From: Chloroflexota bacterium
Lineage (GTDB): Bacteria; Chloroflexota; Anaerolineae; Anaerolineales; Villigracilaceae
Assembly (NCBI GenBank): GCA_016875755.1
Contig: VGOX01000184.1
Location: 1-5,421 of the forward strand
Direction: 5' to 3'
Length of the DNA: 5,421 nucleotides
This document shows, piece after piece, positions 1 to 5,421 of the stretch; the stretch's first letter is position 1, and every line of letters starts with the position of its first letter. Made by a program: the position numbers and the translations under genes. The notes beneath the pieces were generated by a model. The model worked only from the letters and a program-made list of their open reading frames with translations, did not search any database and had not been told where the DNA came from.

Positions 1-5
1 GAATG

Positions 6-11
6 ATTATA
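6..11 (-). promoter_or_regulatory. Possible -10 box (TATAAT) for a gene left of the window
   Basis: Read on the minus strand, bases 11 to 6 spell a perfect TATAAT. No -35-like hexamer lies 16-18 bases upstream (that stretch is GC-rich), and the downstream gene is outside the window. The neighbouring bases 12-110 contain no reading frame that looks like a gene and no hairpin followed by a T-run, so this short gap seems to be plain intergenic sequence after the deoxyribosyltransferase-like gene. A chance match is quite possible. Confidence 0.25.
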
Positions 12-110
12 CGATATTCAGGATGTGAGGCAGGGAAAACAAATATATCCCCTCAATGCCAGTTGGACTTTCAGAGATTCCCGTTCCCTCCCCCATTTCC
101 AAAACTATGA

Positions 111-560
111 TCATCCGTGAGCGGTCAGTTCTCCATCCTCTTCATGGTGCTCAACATCCACAGCAAAGGTGTTCAAATAGTTCGTCATTTCAACAATTGA
201 CTCAAACACTTTGCCGCCATTGTTCTTCACCATCTTTGCCACAGCATTGAGCGATTTGATCTGCACCTTATCAAATGCGCTCCCTTCATCGGCTTCGAGG
301 AAGCAGAACAGGGTTTTGCCCGGTCGCTTATTGCTGTCATCCACCACTTCCGCAATGGAATATACGCCCGTCATTTTCGGGGTGATGACATACATCACAA
401 AGTCACAATGTTCCCGTTCATAGAGTTCGCGCTCGTACGCTTCCTGCGTCCATTCCCCTTTGCAGACGGGGTCAAAATAGTCGATTTTCAAGAGCGGTTT
501 GACCGCCTCCCGCCATTGCGAGCTATTGCACGTCCCGCCCAAAAACACTTTCTTATTCAT
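111..560 (-). CDS. Nucleoside 2-deoxyribosyltransferase-like protein (Nuc_deoxyri_tr2 type), 149 aa
   Basis: The protein resembles the nucleoside 2-deoxyribosyltransferase-like family (Pfam Nuc_deoxyri_tr2). Classical relatives cleave or exchange the base of 2'-deoxynucleosides through a catalytic glutamate; the substrate of this branch is not known to me. Visible are an N-terminal beta strand with a glycine turn (KVFLGGTCN, residues 4-12), a central strand CDFVMYVITP (52-61), then GVYSIAEVVDDSNKRP (65-80), where E71 is the best candidate for the nucleophile, and the strand TLFCFLEAD (83-91). The tail (135-149) is acidic and probably disordered. There is no signal peptide, so it should be cytoplasmic. 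The frame stays open up to an ATG at 629, but I chose 560: GAGGGG stands 4 bases before this ATG, the family fold begins right here, and the predicted transcript starts downstream of 629. It is a single-gene unit with its own promoter; stop codon TGA. Family call is firm, exact function is not. Confidence 0.88.
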   Translation of the reverse strand: MNKKVFLGGTCNSSQWREAVKPLLKIDYFDPVCKGEWTQEAYERELYEREHCDFVMYVITPKMTGVYSIAEVVDDSNKRPGKTLFCFLEADEGSAFDKVQIKSLNAVAKMVKNNGGKVFESIVEMTNYLNTFAVDVEHHEEDGELTAHG

Positions 561-564
561 GGTA

Positions 565-570
565 CCCCTC
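565..570 (-). promoter_or_regulatory. Ribosome binding site that fixes the start at 560
   Basis: On the minus strand GAGGGG occupies 570 to 565, four bases (TACC) before the ATG at 560. The alternative in-frame ATG at 629 is preceded by an AT-rich stretch without any purine-rich Shine-Dalgarno match. This decides between a 149- and a 172-residue protein. Confidence 0.75.
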
Positions 571-587
571 ACACAAGTTTGAACGAC

Positions 588-597
588 AATGATCATT
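588..597. promoter_or_regulatory. 10-bp perfect palindrome at the predicted transcription start
   Basis: AATGATCATT is a perfect palindrome lying on the predicted start site of the deoxyribosyltransferase-like transcript, just downstream of its -10 box. A dimeric repressor bound there would block initiation, but palindromes of this length do arise by chance in AT-rich DNA, and the symmetry does not extend beyond 10 bases. No regulator gene is present in the window. Confidence 0.2.
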
Positions 598-600
598 TTC

Positions 601-629
601 ATTGTACGGCGCAGAGAGATGCAATTCAA
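601..629 (-). promoter_or_regulatory. Sigma-70-type promoter of the deoxyribosyltransferase-like gene
   Basis: Reading the minus strand, TTGAAT (629-624; four of six matches to TTGACA) is followed by exactly 17 bases and then TACAAT (606-601; five of six matches to TATAAT). Transcription would start near 593-595, giving a leader of about 34 bases before the ATG at 560 that contains the ribosome binding site. The upstream region (630-660) is AT-rich, which could act as an UP-like element. No terminator is visible between the end of the methyltransferase gene (686) and this promoter, so some read-through from the upstream operon is likely. Confidence 0.65.
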
Positions 630-685
630 GATTTATTTATTGCAAATGAATTACCCCTCTATCGGTATTCTTCTTTGCCTATATC

Positions 686-1930
686 TCACCCTCTTGCAAA
701 CAAGCACTTGAGATATTCCCCCTCGGGATAGGTGATGGGATGATCGAGGGCGTGACCTGACCGCTCGATCTCGGTCAATATCCGCCCCGCCTCTCTCGCG
801 GACTGGTGAATTGATTCGAAAAACTCCGAGCTTGATACGCGACTTGAGCAGGATGCCTGCACAAGTGTGCCGCCCCTGCGCAAAACGCTTAAGCCAAGGC
901 GGGTCAGTTTGCGATACGCGGACAATGCCGCGCCGATCTGTTTTTCATTCTGGGCGAACATGGGCGGGTCGATGATGACCACATCGAACAAGCGTTTTTG
1001 GGATGCCATGCGAGCCAACACATCGAAGGCATCTTCGGCGAAGGTCTCATGTTTGGCGGCTGCGACCGTTGGAAGATCCAAATTGTGCGCCATGTTTCGT
1101 TTGGAAGATTCGATGGCATGTGGGCTGATATCCACACTGACAACCTCCCTTGCGCCGCCACGTGCCGCATAGACGGAGAATCCGCCAGAGTAGGAGAAAA
1201 CGTTGAGCACAGACTTCCCTTTGGATAGGGCTTCCACACGCGCGCGGTTCTCACGTTGGTCGAGGAAGAAGCCTGTCTTCTGCCCGTGAATGGGATCAGA
1301 CTCAAAGGTGAGACCATTTTCCTGAAACAGGTTCAACTCTGGGGTAGGAAGAAGCGTGAGCGGCATCCCATCGCGGAGAGTCAATCCGTCATTAATTTGT
1401 TTTTGCAGGGAGCGGCTGAGTCTTAATATCACATGCTGGGCAGGGTTGACTCCTGCGAGCGCACCGCAGAATTCTTTGAGGTGCGGAAGCCATGCGGGGG
1501 TATAGAGTTTGAGGACGAGGGTATCAGCGTAGCGGTCAATGACCAGCCCGGGCAAGCCGTCGTTCTCGCCGTGGACGAGGCGATAGCCATTTGTGTTTTG
1601 TGCTGCAAGCGGTTTGCGGAGTTGCGCAGCGGCGGCGAGTTTGTTTTGAAACCAATCTATGTTGATGACGGCCGGTGTGCGGCTTTGCAACACACGCACG
1701 CGGATGGGAGAGGTTGGATCGTAGAGACCGACGGCAAGGAATTTGCGTTTATCGTCGAAGATGACGGCGAGGTCGCCCGCTGCACCTGCATGGCTTTGCT
1801 CGGCGATGGAGTTCTCGAAGATCCACGGGTGTCTCTGACGCAAAGCGCCTTCGGCGGGCGCGGTGACATGCAGTGCGATGCGTTTTTCAGCAGGACTGGG
1901 AAGTTGGGACAGGCTTGGGGTGAAATCCAT
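686..1930 (-). CDS. rlmI: Class I SAM-dependent rRNA methyltransferase, RlmI type (23S rRNA m5C family), 414 aa
   Basis: The protein matches the COG1092/RlmI layout; E. coli RlmI methylates C1962 of 23S rRNA at carbon 5 and has 396 residues, close to the 414 here. An N-terminal PUA-like RNA-binding domain spans about 17-95 (RQRHPWIFE at 31-39, then GDLAVIFDDKRKFLAVGLYD). The linker domain includes GENDGLPGLVIDRY (121-134). The catalytic Rossmann domain has GQKTGFFLDQREN (216-228), SAM-binding motif I VLNVFSYSGGFSV (241-253), acidic D267 at the end of the next strand, DPP (321-323), SCS (360-362), whose cysteine is the likely catalytic residue, and HP...YPEGEYLK (397-408). The frame remains open upstream to 2368, but that part crosses two other genes and is not protein-like; the ATG at 1930 starts just before the PUA domain. 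It lies 8 bases after the upstream stop and has no Shine-Dalgarno. Stop is TGA. The symbol is by family resemblance; the exact target base is not proven. Confidence 0.93.
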   Translation of the reverse strand: MDFTPSLSQLPSPAEKRIALHVTAPAEGALRQRHPWIFENSIAEQSHAGAAGDLAVIFDDKRKFLAVGLYDPTSPIRVRVLQSRTPAVINIDWFQNKLAAAAQLRKPLAAQNTNGYRLVHGENDGLPGLVIDRYADTLVLKLYTPAWLPHLKEFCGALAGVNPAQHVILRLSRSLQKQINDGLTLRDGMPLTLLPTPELNLFQENGLTFESDPIHGQKTGFFLDQRENRARVEALSKGKSVLNVFSYSGGFSVYAARGGAREVVSVDISPHAIESSKRNMAHNLDLPTVAAAKHETFAEDAFDVLARMASQKRLFDVVIIDPPMFAQNEKQIGAALSAYRKLTRLGLSVLRRGGTLVQASCSSRVSSSEFFESIHQSAREAGRILTEIERSGHALDHPITYPEGEYLKCLFARG

Positions 1931-1937
1931 TGGGTGG

Positions 1938-1943
1938 ATTATA
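1938..1943 (-). promoter_or_regulatory. TATAAT immediately before the methyltransferase ATG: possible leaderless promoter
   Basis: On the minus strand TATAAT runs from 1943 to 1938 and includes the TAA stop of the upstream membrane protein gene. Seven bases separate it from the ATG at 1930, so a transcript starting at the normal distance would begin at or one base before the start codon and have no leader. The absence of a Shine-Dalgarno sequence agrees with this. Against it, no -35 hexamer or TGN extension is visible at proper spacing, and coupled translation from the operon transcript would also work. Confidence 0.35.
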
Positions 1944-2265
1944 CAGGCAGGAACAACCCCGCGCTGAAACTGGCAAGGTTGATGGCAAGACTGAGGGCCA
2001 TGGCTTCTTTGAGCGTGAGTTGCTCGGCGCGAACGCGGTAAAAAATGAGGCTTTCGATCAGCCAGATGAAAATTTCCATCACGATGAGCACAGGCCAATA
2101 ATGACGGAAGAAAAGCAGCAGCGCGATCCACAACAGGGATTGCGTGATGAAGTTGGCGAATAGGCTGGTCAGTAAAATCGGGAGTAGTGGTTTTTCGCGC
2201 CAGCGGGAATAAACAAGGACGATGATACCTTCGATGAAAATTGTGGCGGTGAGCGTGAGAGTCAC
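1939..2265 (-). CDS. Small four-helix integral membrane protein of unknown function, 108 aa
   Basis: Four hydrophobic segments are visible at about 2-20, 28-53, 57-77 and 87-106, joined by short charged loops (RWREK at 21-25; RVRAEQLTLKE at 77-87). There is no other domain. Charged and amide residues sit inside the helices: E12 in the first, N38 and Q42 in the second, E64 and E71 in the third, N96 in the fourth. Such buried polar residues usually mean a functional channel, transporter or membrane-enzyme core and not a passive anchor. The start is a GTG at 2265 that overlaps the TGA of the upstream gene as GTGA, with AGGA four bases before it, so translation is clearly coupled to the upstream anchored protein. 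No closer ATG exists before residue 63. I do not recognise a named family. It is a genuine gene judged by hydrophobicity pattern, ribosome site and overlap; its role is probably linked to its upstream partner. Confidence 0.8.
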   Translation of the reverse strand: MTLTLTATIFIEGIIVLVYSRWREKPLLPILLTSLFANFITQSLLWIALLLFFRHYWPVLIVMEIFIWLIESLIFYRVRAEQLTLKEAMALSLAINLASFSAGLFLPV

Positions 2266-2687
2266 TTTTTCCTGCGCTGGAAAACCATTCCCAATGGCAG
2301 AAGAGCAAACCCAGCGCCGAAACAGCAGACCGAGTTGAAAATATTGCGCAGAAAATCAGCGAAGTCAAAGCGCTCTTCCACGAGCAGGTCCATTTCGCGG
2401 ACGGTCACGGTGTAGTTGGAGATAAACCCCACAGTTTCAAAGACATTGCTTTCCAACGTTCTGCCGTCTGCAAAGGTGAGTTCAATCCTGTGATATGGTT
2501 TGAAGCCATATGCCACAGCGGAACAGGATACGCCTTCATAACAATAAAAGCCCTGCACGGCGACTTCCTCCAACGGCTGGGCGTCACTGCAATCGGGTTG
2601 GTCACATTCGTACATGATGCCTGATACGATCAGAGATTCCGTCCCCTCATTCGTGAACTCGAATTCCATGTACGGCTTGGGTCCCAT
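2262..2687 (-). CDS. Membrane-anchored exported protein of unknown function, 5' end cut off by an in-frame stop (141 aa open part)
   Basis: The open part encodes a beta-rich domain (about 5-105) with cysteines C28 and C33 (CX4C) and C49 and C55 (CX5C), probably two disulfides outside the cytoplasm, then one membrane helix (about 115-136, containing C121 and C122) and a basic end QRRKK. This is the layout of a secreted protein anchored by its C-terminus with the tail inside the cell. Such a protein needs a signal peptide, and one is encoded in the same frame just upstream (2688-2762) but is interrupted by TGA. The ATG at 2687 has no Shine-Dalgarno and would begin one residue after the expected cleavage site, so it is probably not the natural start. 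The gene overlaps the next by GTGA and heads a three-gene operon. I do not recognise a named family. Whether this copy is a young pseudogene, a sequence error, or expressed by another route cannot be told from the window. Confidence 0.7.
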   Translation of the reverse strand: MGPKPYMEFEFTNEGTESLIVSGIMYECDQPDCSDAQPLEEVAVQGFYCYEGVSCSAVAYGFKPYHRIELTFADGRTLESNVFETVGFISNYTVTVREMDLLVEERFDFADFLRNIFNSVCCFGAGFALLPLGMVFQRRKK

Positions 2688-2762
2688 GTCCGCGAAGGCG
2701 GAAGTAGTTGGGATTCATAAAAGCAGGACGAGCGGAAGGATACGACTAATAAACTTGGGCAT
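2688..2762 (-). pseudogene. Signal-peptide-coding 5' part of the anchored protein gene, broken by TGA at 2715-2717
   Basis: From the ATG at 2762, in the same frame as the 141-residue protein, 15 codons read MPKFISRILPLVLLL, then TGA, then IPTTSAFAD before the internal methionine at 2687. Together these make a textbook signal peptide: basic n-region (K3, R7), hydrophobic core, and an A-F-A cleavage motif followed by aspartate. The ATG is preceded by AAAGGA (2774-2769) at six bases' spacing, a far better initiation site than that at 2687. The natural gene was thus 2262-2762, 166 codons, and one codon (number 16) is now a stop. A TGG or GGA codon changed in one base would account for it. An ATG at 2718 overlapping the stop is in another frame and soon ends. 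Confidence 0.75.
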
Positions 2763-2768
2763 CTTTCA

Positions 2769-2774
2769 TCCTTT
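2769..2774 (-). promoter_or_regulatory. Ribosome binding site for the original start at 2762
   Basis: Minus-strand AAAGGA at 2774-2769 lies six bases before the ATG at 2762. It marks 2762 as the genuine start of the anchored-protein gene, even though that frame meets a TGA after 15 codons. Confidence 0.65.
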
Positions 2775-2793
2775 CGTTACAAACGATGAAGAG

Positions 2794-2799
2794 ATTATA
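2794..2799 (-). promoter_or_regulatory. -10 box of the three-gene operon
   Basis: TATAAT reads on the minus strand at 2799-2794. Transcription would start at an A near 2787, leaving a 25-base leader with the AAAGGA ribosome site before the ATG at 2762. The -35 region falls inside the preceding terminator hairpin and is weak; GTGATA at 19 bases is the nearest match to TTGACA. The perfect -10 and sensible leader length support it, the poor -35 weakens it. Confidence 0.45.
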
Positions 2800-2832
2800 A
2801 AAGAAAAGACCGCAGGCTTATCACCTGCGGTC
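2799..2832 (-). terminator. Intrinsic terminator after the P-type ATPase gene
   Basis: Minus-strand transcription leaves the ATPase stop (2851) and meets a perfect 9-bp GC-rich stem, GACCGCAGG and CCTGCGGTC (2832-2824 and 2816-2808), with a 7-base loop, followed at once by TTTTCTTTT (2807-2799). This is a canonical Rho-independent terminator, about 18 bases after the gene. Its T-run abuts the -10 box of the next operon. Confidence 0.92.
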
Positions 2833-2850
2833 CGTCATTCTTGAGTTTTG

Positions 2851-5421
2851 CTATTCCAACGTTCCAAACCAGCCGCGGCGCTCCATCCACTTGACCATTT
2901 CAAGCACGGGTGAAACGGTCAGTGACAAGCCGAGGATGATGAGCCAGTCCTGCATGGTCAGGGCAAAGGTGCTGAACGCTTCGTGCAATGCAGGCAGATA
3001 GATAATGAGCAACAACAGGGCAATCTCCCAAACAATGGCGCGGTTCAACCATTTATTCGCGAACGGCTTATCCAGCACGGAGTTACGATCGGAGCGGAAG
3101 TTGTACCCCTTGAAGAATTGGATCAGCACCAGCGAAACGAAGGTCATCGTCATCGCCTCTGCCTGACTTCGGCCTGAATTCATCGCCCAGACAAAGAGCC
3201 CCAGGTTGACGATCGTCGACCAAAGACCGCCTGCCAGCATCAACGCCACCACTGGACGGGTAAAGATGCCAGATTTTTGGTTGCGCGGTTTGCGCTTCAT
3301 CAAGTCTTTTTCGGCGGGGTCAACTGCCAATGCCAGTGCAGGCAGACCATCTGTTGCAAGGTTGACATAGAGGATCTGTACGGCAGTTAACGGAAGCGGC
3401 AGACCGAGCAAGGTCGAACCAGCCATCAAACCGATCTCTCCAATATTTGAAGAAAGCAGGTACATCAGATATTTTTTGATATTTCCAAACACACCGCGTC
3501 CTTCTTCCACAGCGGCAACGATGGAAGCAAAGTTATCGTCGGTCAGGGTCATGGCGGCGGCTTCCTTGGTGACGTCTGTGCCAGTGATGCCCATTGCAAT
3601 GCCGATATCCGCTTTTTTGAGGGCAGGCGCATCGTTCACACCGTCACCCGTCATGGCAACGATATGCTCGTTGGCTTGTAATGCCGTTACCACACGCAGT
3701 TTGTGAGTTGGCGAAACACGCGCATAGACTTCAATAGTCTCTACTTCTTCTTTGAATTGTTCATCAGACATGGTTTCCAGTTCTGCCCCGGTCACCACAC
3801 GGCCAGTTTTGAGCAGACCCAGTTCCCGCGCCACCGCCTTCGCTGTAATGGGATGGTCACCAGTGATCATGACCGGGCGGATGCCTGCTGCTTCACATAC
3901 GGCGATCGCTTCTTTGACTTCGTCACGCGGCGGGTCGATCATCCCAGCCAGCCCGAGGAAGGTCATGCCTGTTTCGGCAGATTCAATCGTCACATTGGGT
4001 TTTGAAGCGACAGCCAGTACCCGCAAGGCATCCTCTGCCATATCCGCTGCAGCTTTCAAAATACGCGTGCGCCCTTTCTCATCCAATGGTTTTATTCCTT
4101 CAGCGGTTAACTCAAAATCACAATCCTGCAGGATGATCTCGGGGGCGCCTTTGGCATAAGCAACCACACTGCCATTTGACTGGTGCAGGGTGGTCATGCG
4201 TTTCGTTTCAGATGTAAAGGGGATTTCATTCACACGCGGGTATTCGGAATCAAGCGATGATTTCTGCAAGCCCGCCTTCGCTGCAGCAACCACAAACGCA
4301 CCTTCAGTCGGGTCGCCCTTGATGTCCCAATCATCCTTCTGTTCAGTTTTTATAAGCGTCGTGTCGGAGGCAAGCGTGGCAGCAATGAGCATCTTGCGCA
4401 CAGCATCGGGCAGTTCGGTGACCTTTTTCCCGTCACGTGAAAACTCACCCACTGGCGAATATCCCGCACCGCTGACAGTGAACAACTCACCGCCAGAATA
4501 CAACTTACGGGCAGTCATTTCATCTTTTGTCAGCGTACCCGTTTTATCCGAGCAGATGACCGAGGTGCTGCCAAGTGTTTCAACTGCAGGCAGACGACGG
4601 ATGAGGGCATGGCGTTTGACCATTTTCTGCACGCCGATGGCAAGCGAAATTGTCACGACAGCAGGCAATGCCTCCGGCACAACCGCTACAGCCAGTGCAA
4701 TGCCAAAGATGAGCATTTCGATGAACGGTTGTCCGCGCATTAAGCCAAGCGCAACGATCAACGCAACAACCACAAATGCCACACGCGCCAGTGCCGTACC
4801 AACCTTATCCAGATTTTGTTGGAGGGGAGTTCTGCTCGTTTCCACCGTTTGCAGGAGTTGCGCGATCTTGCCAAACTCAGTATTCATGCCTGTGGCAACC
4901 ACTACTGCCGTGCCGCGCCCATAGGTGGCGGCGGTTCCAGCGTAGACCATGTTCTTGCGGTCGCCCACGCCCAAGTCGGAGCCGTGAAGCGCATCTGTCT
5001 GTTTTTCCACAGCGACAGATTCGCCGGTCAATGCGGCTTCTTCGATCTGCAAATTGATGGCTTCCAATAACCTGCCATCGGCAGGGATGCGGTCACCTGT
5101 ATGCAGAATCACCACATCACCAGGCACCAGTTCACGCGCAGGAATTTTCACTTCTGCACCGTCACGCAAAACAGATGCTGTAGGTGCAGCCATTTCACGC
5201 AGCGCCTCGATGGCACGCTCAGCGCGATATTCCTGAATAAAACCGAGAAAGACCGCAAAAAGCACAATGACTGCAATGACAATCGACTCAACCCCATGAC
5301 CAAGAAAGAGTGAAAGGATGGTCGCCCCAAGCAGGATCAGGATAAGGATGTTCTTGAACTGTTCCAATAAAATTTGCCATGCTGAGATGCGCTTCGCCGC
5401 CTGGATCTCGTTTGGTCCGTG
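2851..5421 (-). CDS. Cation-translocating P-type ATPase, Ca2+-pump type (P2), 5' end outside the window
   Basis: Pumps of this family use ATP, through a phospho-aspartate intermediate, to move cations (typically Ca2+) out of the cytoplasm. The 856 visible residues enter the gene in frame from the right edge, at GPNE just before the first membrane helices, so perhaps 40-70 N-terminal residues are missing; a TTG at 5367 is internal and not the start. Seen in order (visible numbering): TGES of the actuator domain (132-135), PEALP in M4 (249-253), phosphorylation motif DKTGTLT with D292, nucleotide-binding FTSETKRM and KGAPE (424-428), DPPR (496-499), TGD (520-522), TGDGVNDAP (591-599), then six C-terminal helices. 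Ligand positions equivalent to SERCA E309 (E250), N768 and E771 (N659, E662), N796 and D800 (N687, D691) are kept; the E908 position is glutamine (Q768), as in plasma-membrane-type pumps. No heavy-metal CPC motif is present, arguing against a Cu/Cd pump. The frame is intact; stop TAG, then an intrinsic terminator. Ca2+ is the best guess; Mn2+ remains possible. Confidence 0.95.
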   Translation of the reverse strand, partial: HGPNEIQAAKRISAWQILLEQFKNILILILLGATILSLFLGHGVESIVIAVIVLFAVFLGFIQEYRAERAIEALREMAAPTASVLRDGAEVKIPARELVPGDVVILHTGDRIPADGRLLEAINLQIEEAALTGESVAVEKQTDALHGSDLGVGDRKNMVYAGTAATYGRGTAVVVATGMNTEFGKIAQLLQTVETSRTPLQQNLDKVGTALARVAFVVVALIVALGLMRGQPFIEMLIFGIALAVAVVPEALPAVVTISLAIGVQKMVKRHALIRRLPAVETLGSTSVICSDKTGTLTKDEMTARKLYSGGELFTVSGAGYSPVGEFSRDGKKVTELPDAVRKMLIAATLASDTTLIKTEQKDDWDIKGDPTEGAFVVAAAKAGLQKSSLDSEYPRVNEIPFTSETKRMTTLHQSNGSVVAYAKGAPEIILQDCDFELTAEGIKPLDEKGRTRILKAAADMAEDALRVLAVASKPNVTIESAETGMTFLGLAGMIDPPRDEVKEAIAVCEAAGIRPVMITGDHPITAKAVARELGLLKTGRVVTGAELETMSDEQFKEEVETIEVYARVSPTHKLRVVTALQANEHIVAMTGDGVNDAPALKKADIGIAMGITGTDVTKEAAAMTLTDDNFASIVAAVEEGRGVFGNIKKYLMYLLSSNIGEIGLMAGSTLLGLPLPLTAVQILYVNLATDGLPALALAVDPAEKDLMKRKPRNQKSGIFTRPVVALMLAGGLWSTIVNLGLFVWAMNSGRSQAEAMTMTFVSLVLIQFFKGYNFRSDRNSVLDKPFANKWLNRAIVWEIALLLLIIYLPALHEAFSTFALTMQDWLIILGLSLTVSPVLEMVKWMERRGWFGTLE

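Noticed and set aside
29..55. Imperfect inverted repeat (GAGG..GGGA / TCCC..CTC) as terminator of the leftmost gene
   Set aside because: The stem is short with a bulge, the loop is long and AT-rich, and no T-run follows on the minus strand.
561..629. N-terminal extension of the deoxyribosyltransferase-like protein to the ATG at 629
   Set aside because: There is no ribosome site before 629, the 23 extra residues lie before the family's first strand, and the promoter's start point falls downstream of that ATG.
623..652. 6-bp inverted repeat AATTCA/TGAATT around the -35 box of the leftmost promoter
   Set aside because: The arms are short, AT-only apart from one base, and separated by 18 bases; expected by chance in this AT-rich gap.
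1433..2041. 202-codon plus-strand open frame
   Set aside because: It lies antisense to the methyltransferase and membrane protein genes, has no recognisable domain or good ribosome site, and reflects the codon pattern of the real genes.
1931..2368. 146-codon open extension of the methyltransferase frame upstream of 1930
   Set aside because: It crosses two overlapping genes in another frame, is rich in H, R, S and P with no domain, and the family normally begins at the PUA domain near 1930.
2715..2717. TGA as a reassigned or selenocysteine codon
   Set aside because: TGA ends three of the neighbouring genes at natural lengths and tryptophan is encoded by TGG; selenocysteine in a signal peptide core makes no sense and no SECIS-like hairpin follows.
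4190..4924. 244-codon plus-strand open frame
   Set aside because: It is antisense to well conserved parts of the P-type ATPase; the product is a low-complexity S/T/A/P-rich string typical of such shadows.

Overview
The window carries five protein genes, all on the minus strand. Transcription therefore runs from right (5421) to left (1). There are no RNA genes, CRISPR arrays, insertion sequences or convincing plus-strand genes. Base composition is close to balanced. The order of genes and the protein styles (an RlmI-like methyltransferase beside short uncharacterised membrane and secreted proteins, GTG starts, TATAAT -10 boxes) would fit an environmental bacterium such as a Chloroflexota/Anaerolineae lineage. 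That placement is an impression from protein style and is not demonstrated by the sequence.

Right part (2851-5421): most of a large P-type cation-transporting ATPase of the Ca2+/SERCA-PMCA type. Its first few dozen residues lie beyond the right edge. The gene ends at a TAG and is followed by a clear intrinsic terminator (2799-2832).

Middle (686-2762): a compact three-gene operon. A TATAAT -10 box sits directly behind the ATPase terminator. Gene 1 encodes an exported, cysteine-containing protein with a C-terminal membrane anchor. Its signal peptide, with a good ribosome binding site and start at 2762, is broken by one in-frame TGA (2715-2717), so only the part from 2687 on is an open frame. 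Gene 2 (1939-2265) overlaps it by GTGA and encodes a small four-helix membrane protein with acidic and amide residues buried in the helices. Gene 3 (686-1930) starts 8 bases later and encodes a PUA-domain, SAM-dependent RlmI-type rRNA methyltransferase. It lacks a Shine-Dalgarno sequence but has TATAAT just in front of its ATG.

Left part (1-629): a small nucleoside 2-deoxyribosyltransferase-like protein (111-560) with its own promoter (-35 TTGAAT, 17-bp spacer, -10 TACAAT) and a good ribosome binding site. Bases 1-110 hold no gene; a lone TATAAT on the minus strand at 6-11 may belong to a gene beyond the left edge.

The genes do not form one obvious pathway. The least described part is the coupled pair of anchored secreted protein and four-helix membrane protein. 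The most striking single observation is the stop codon inside the signal peptide of the first of these.
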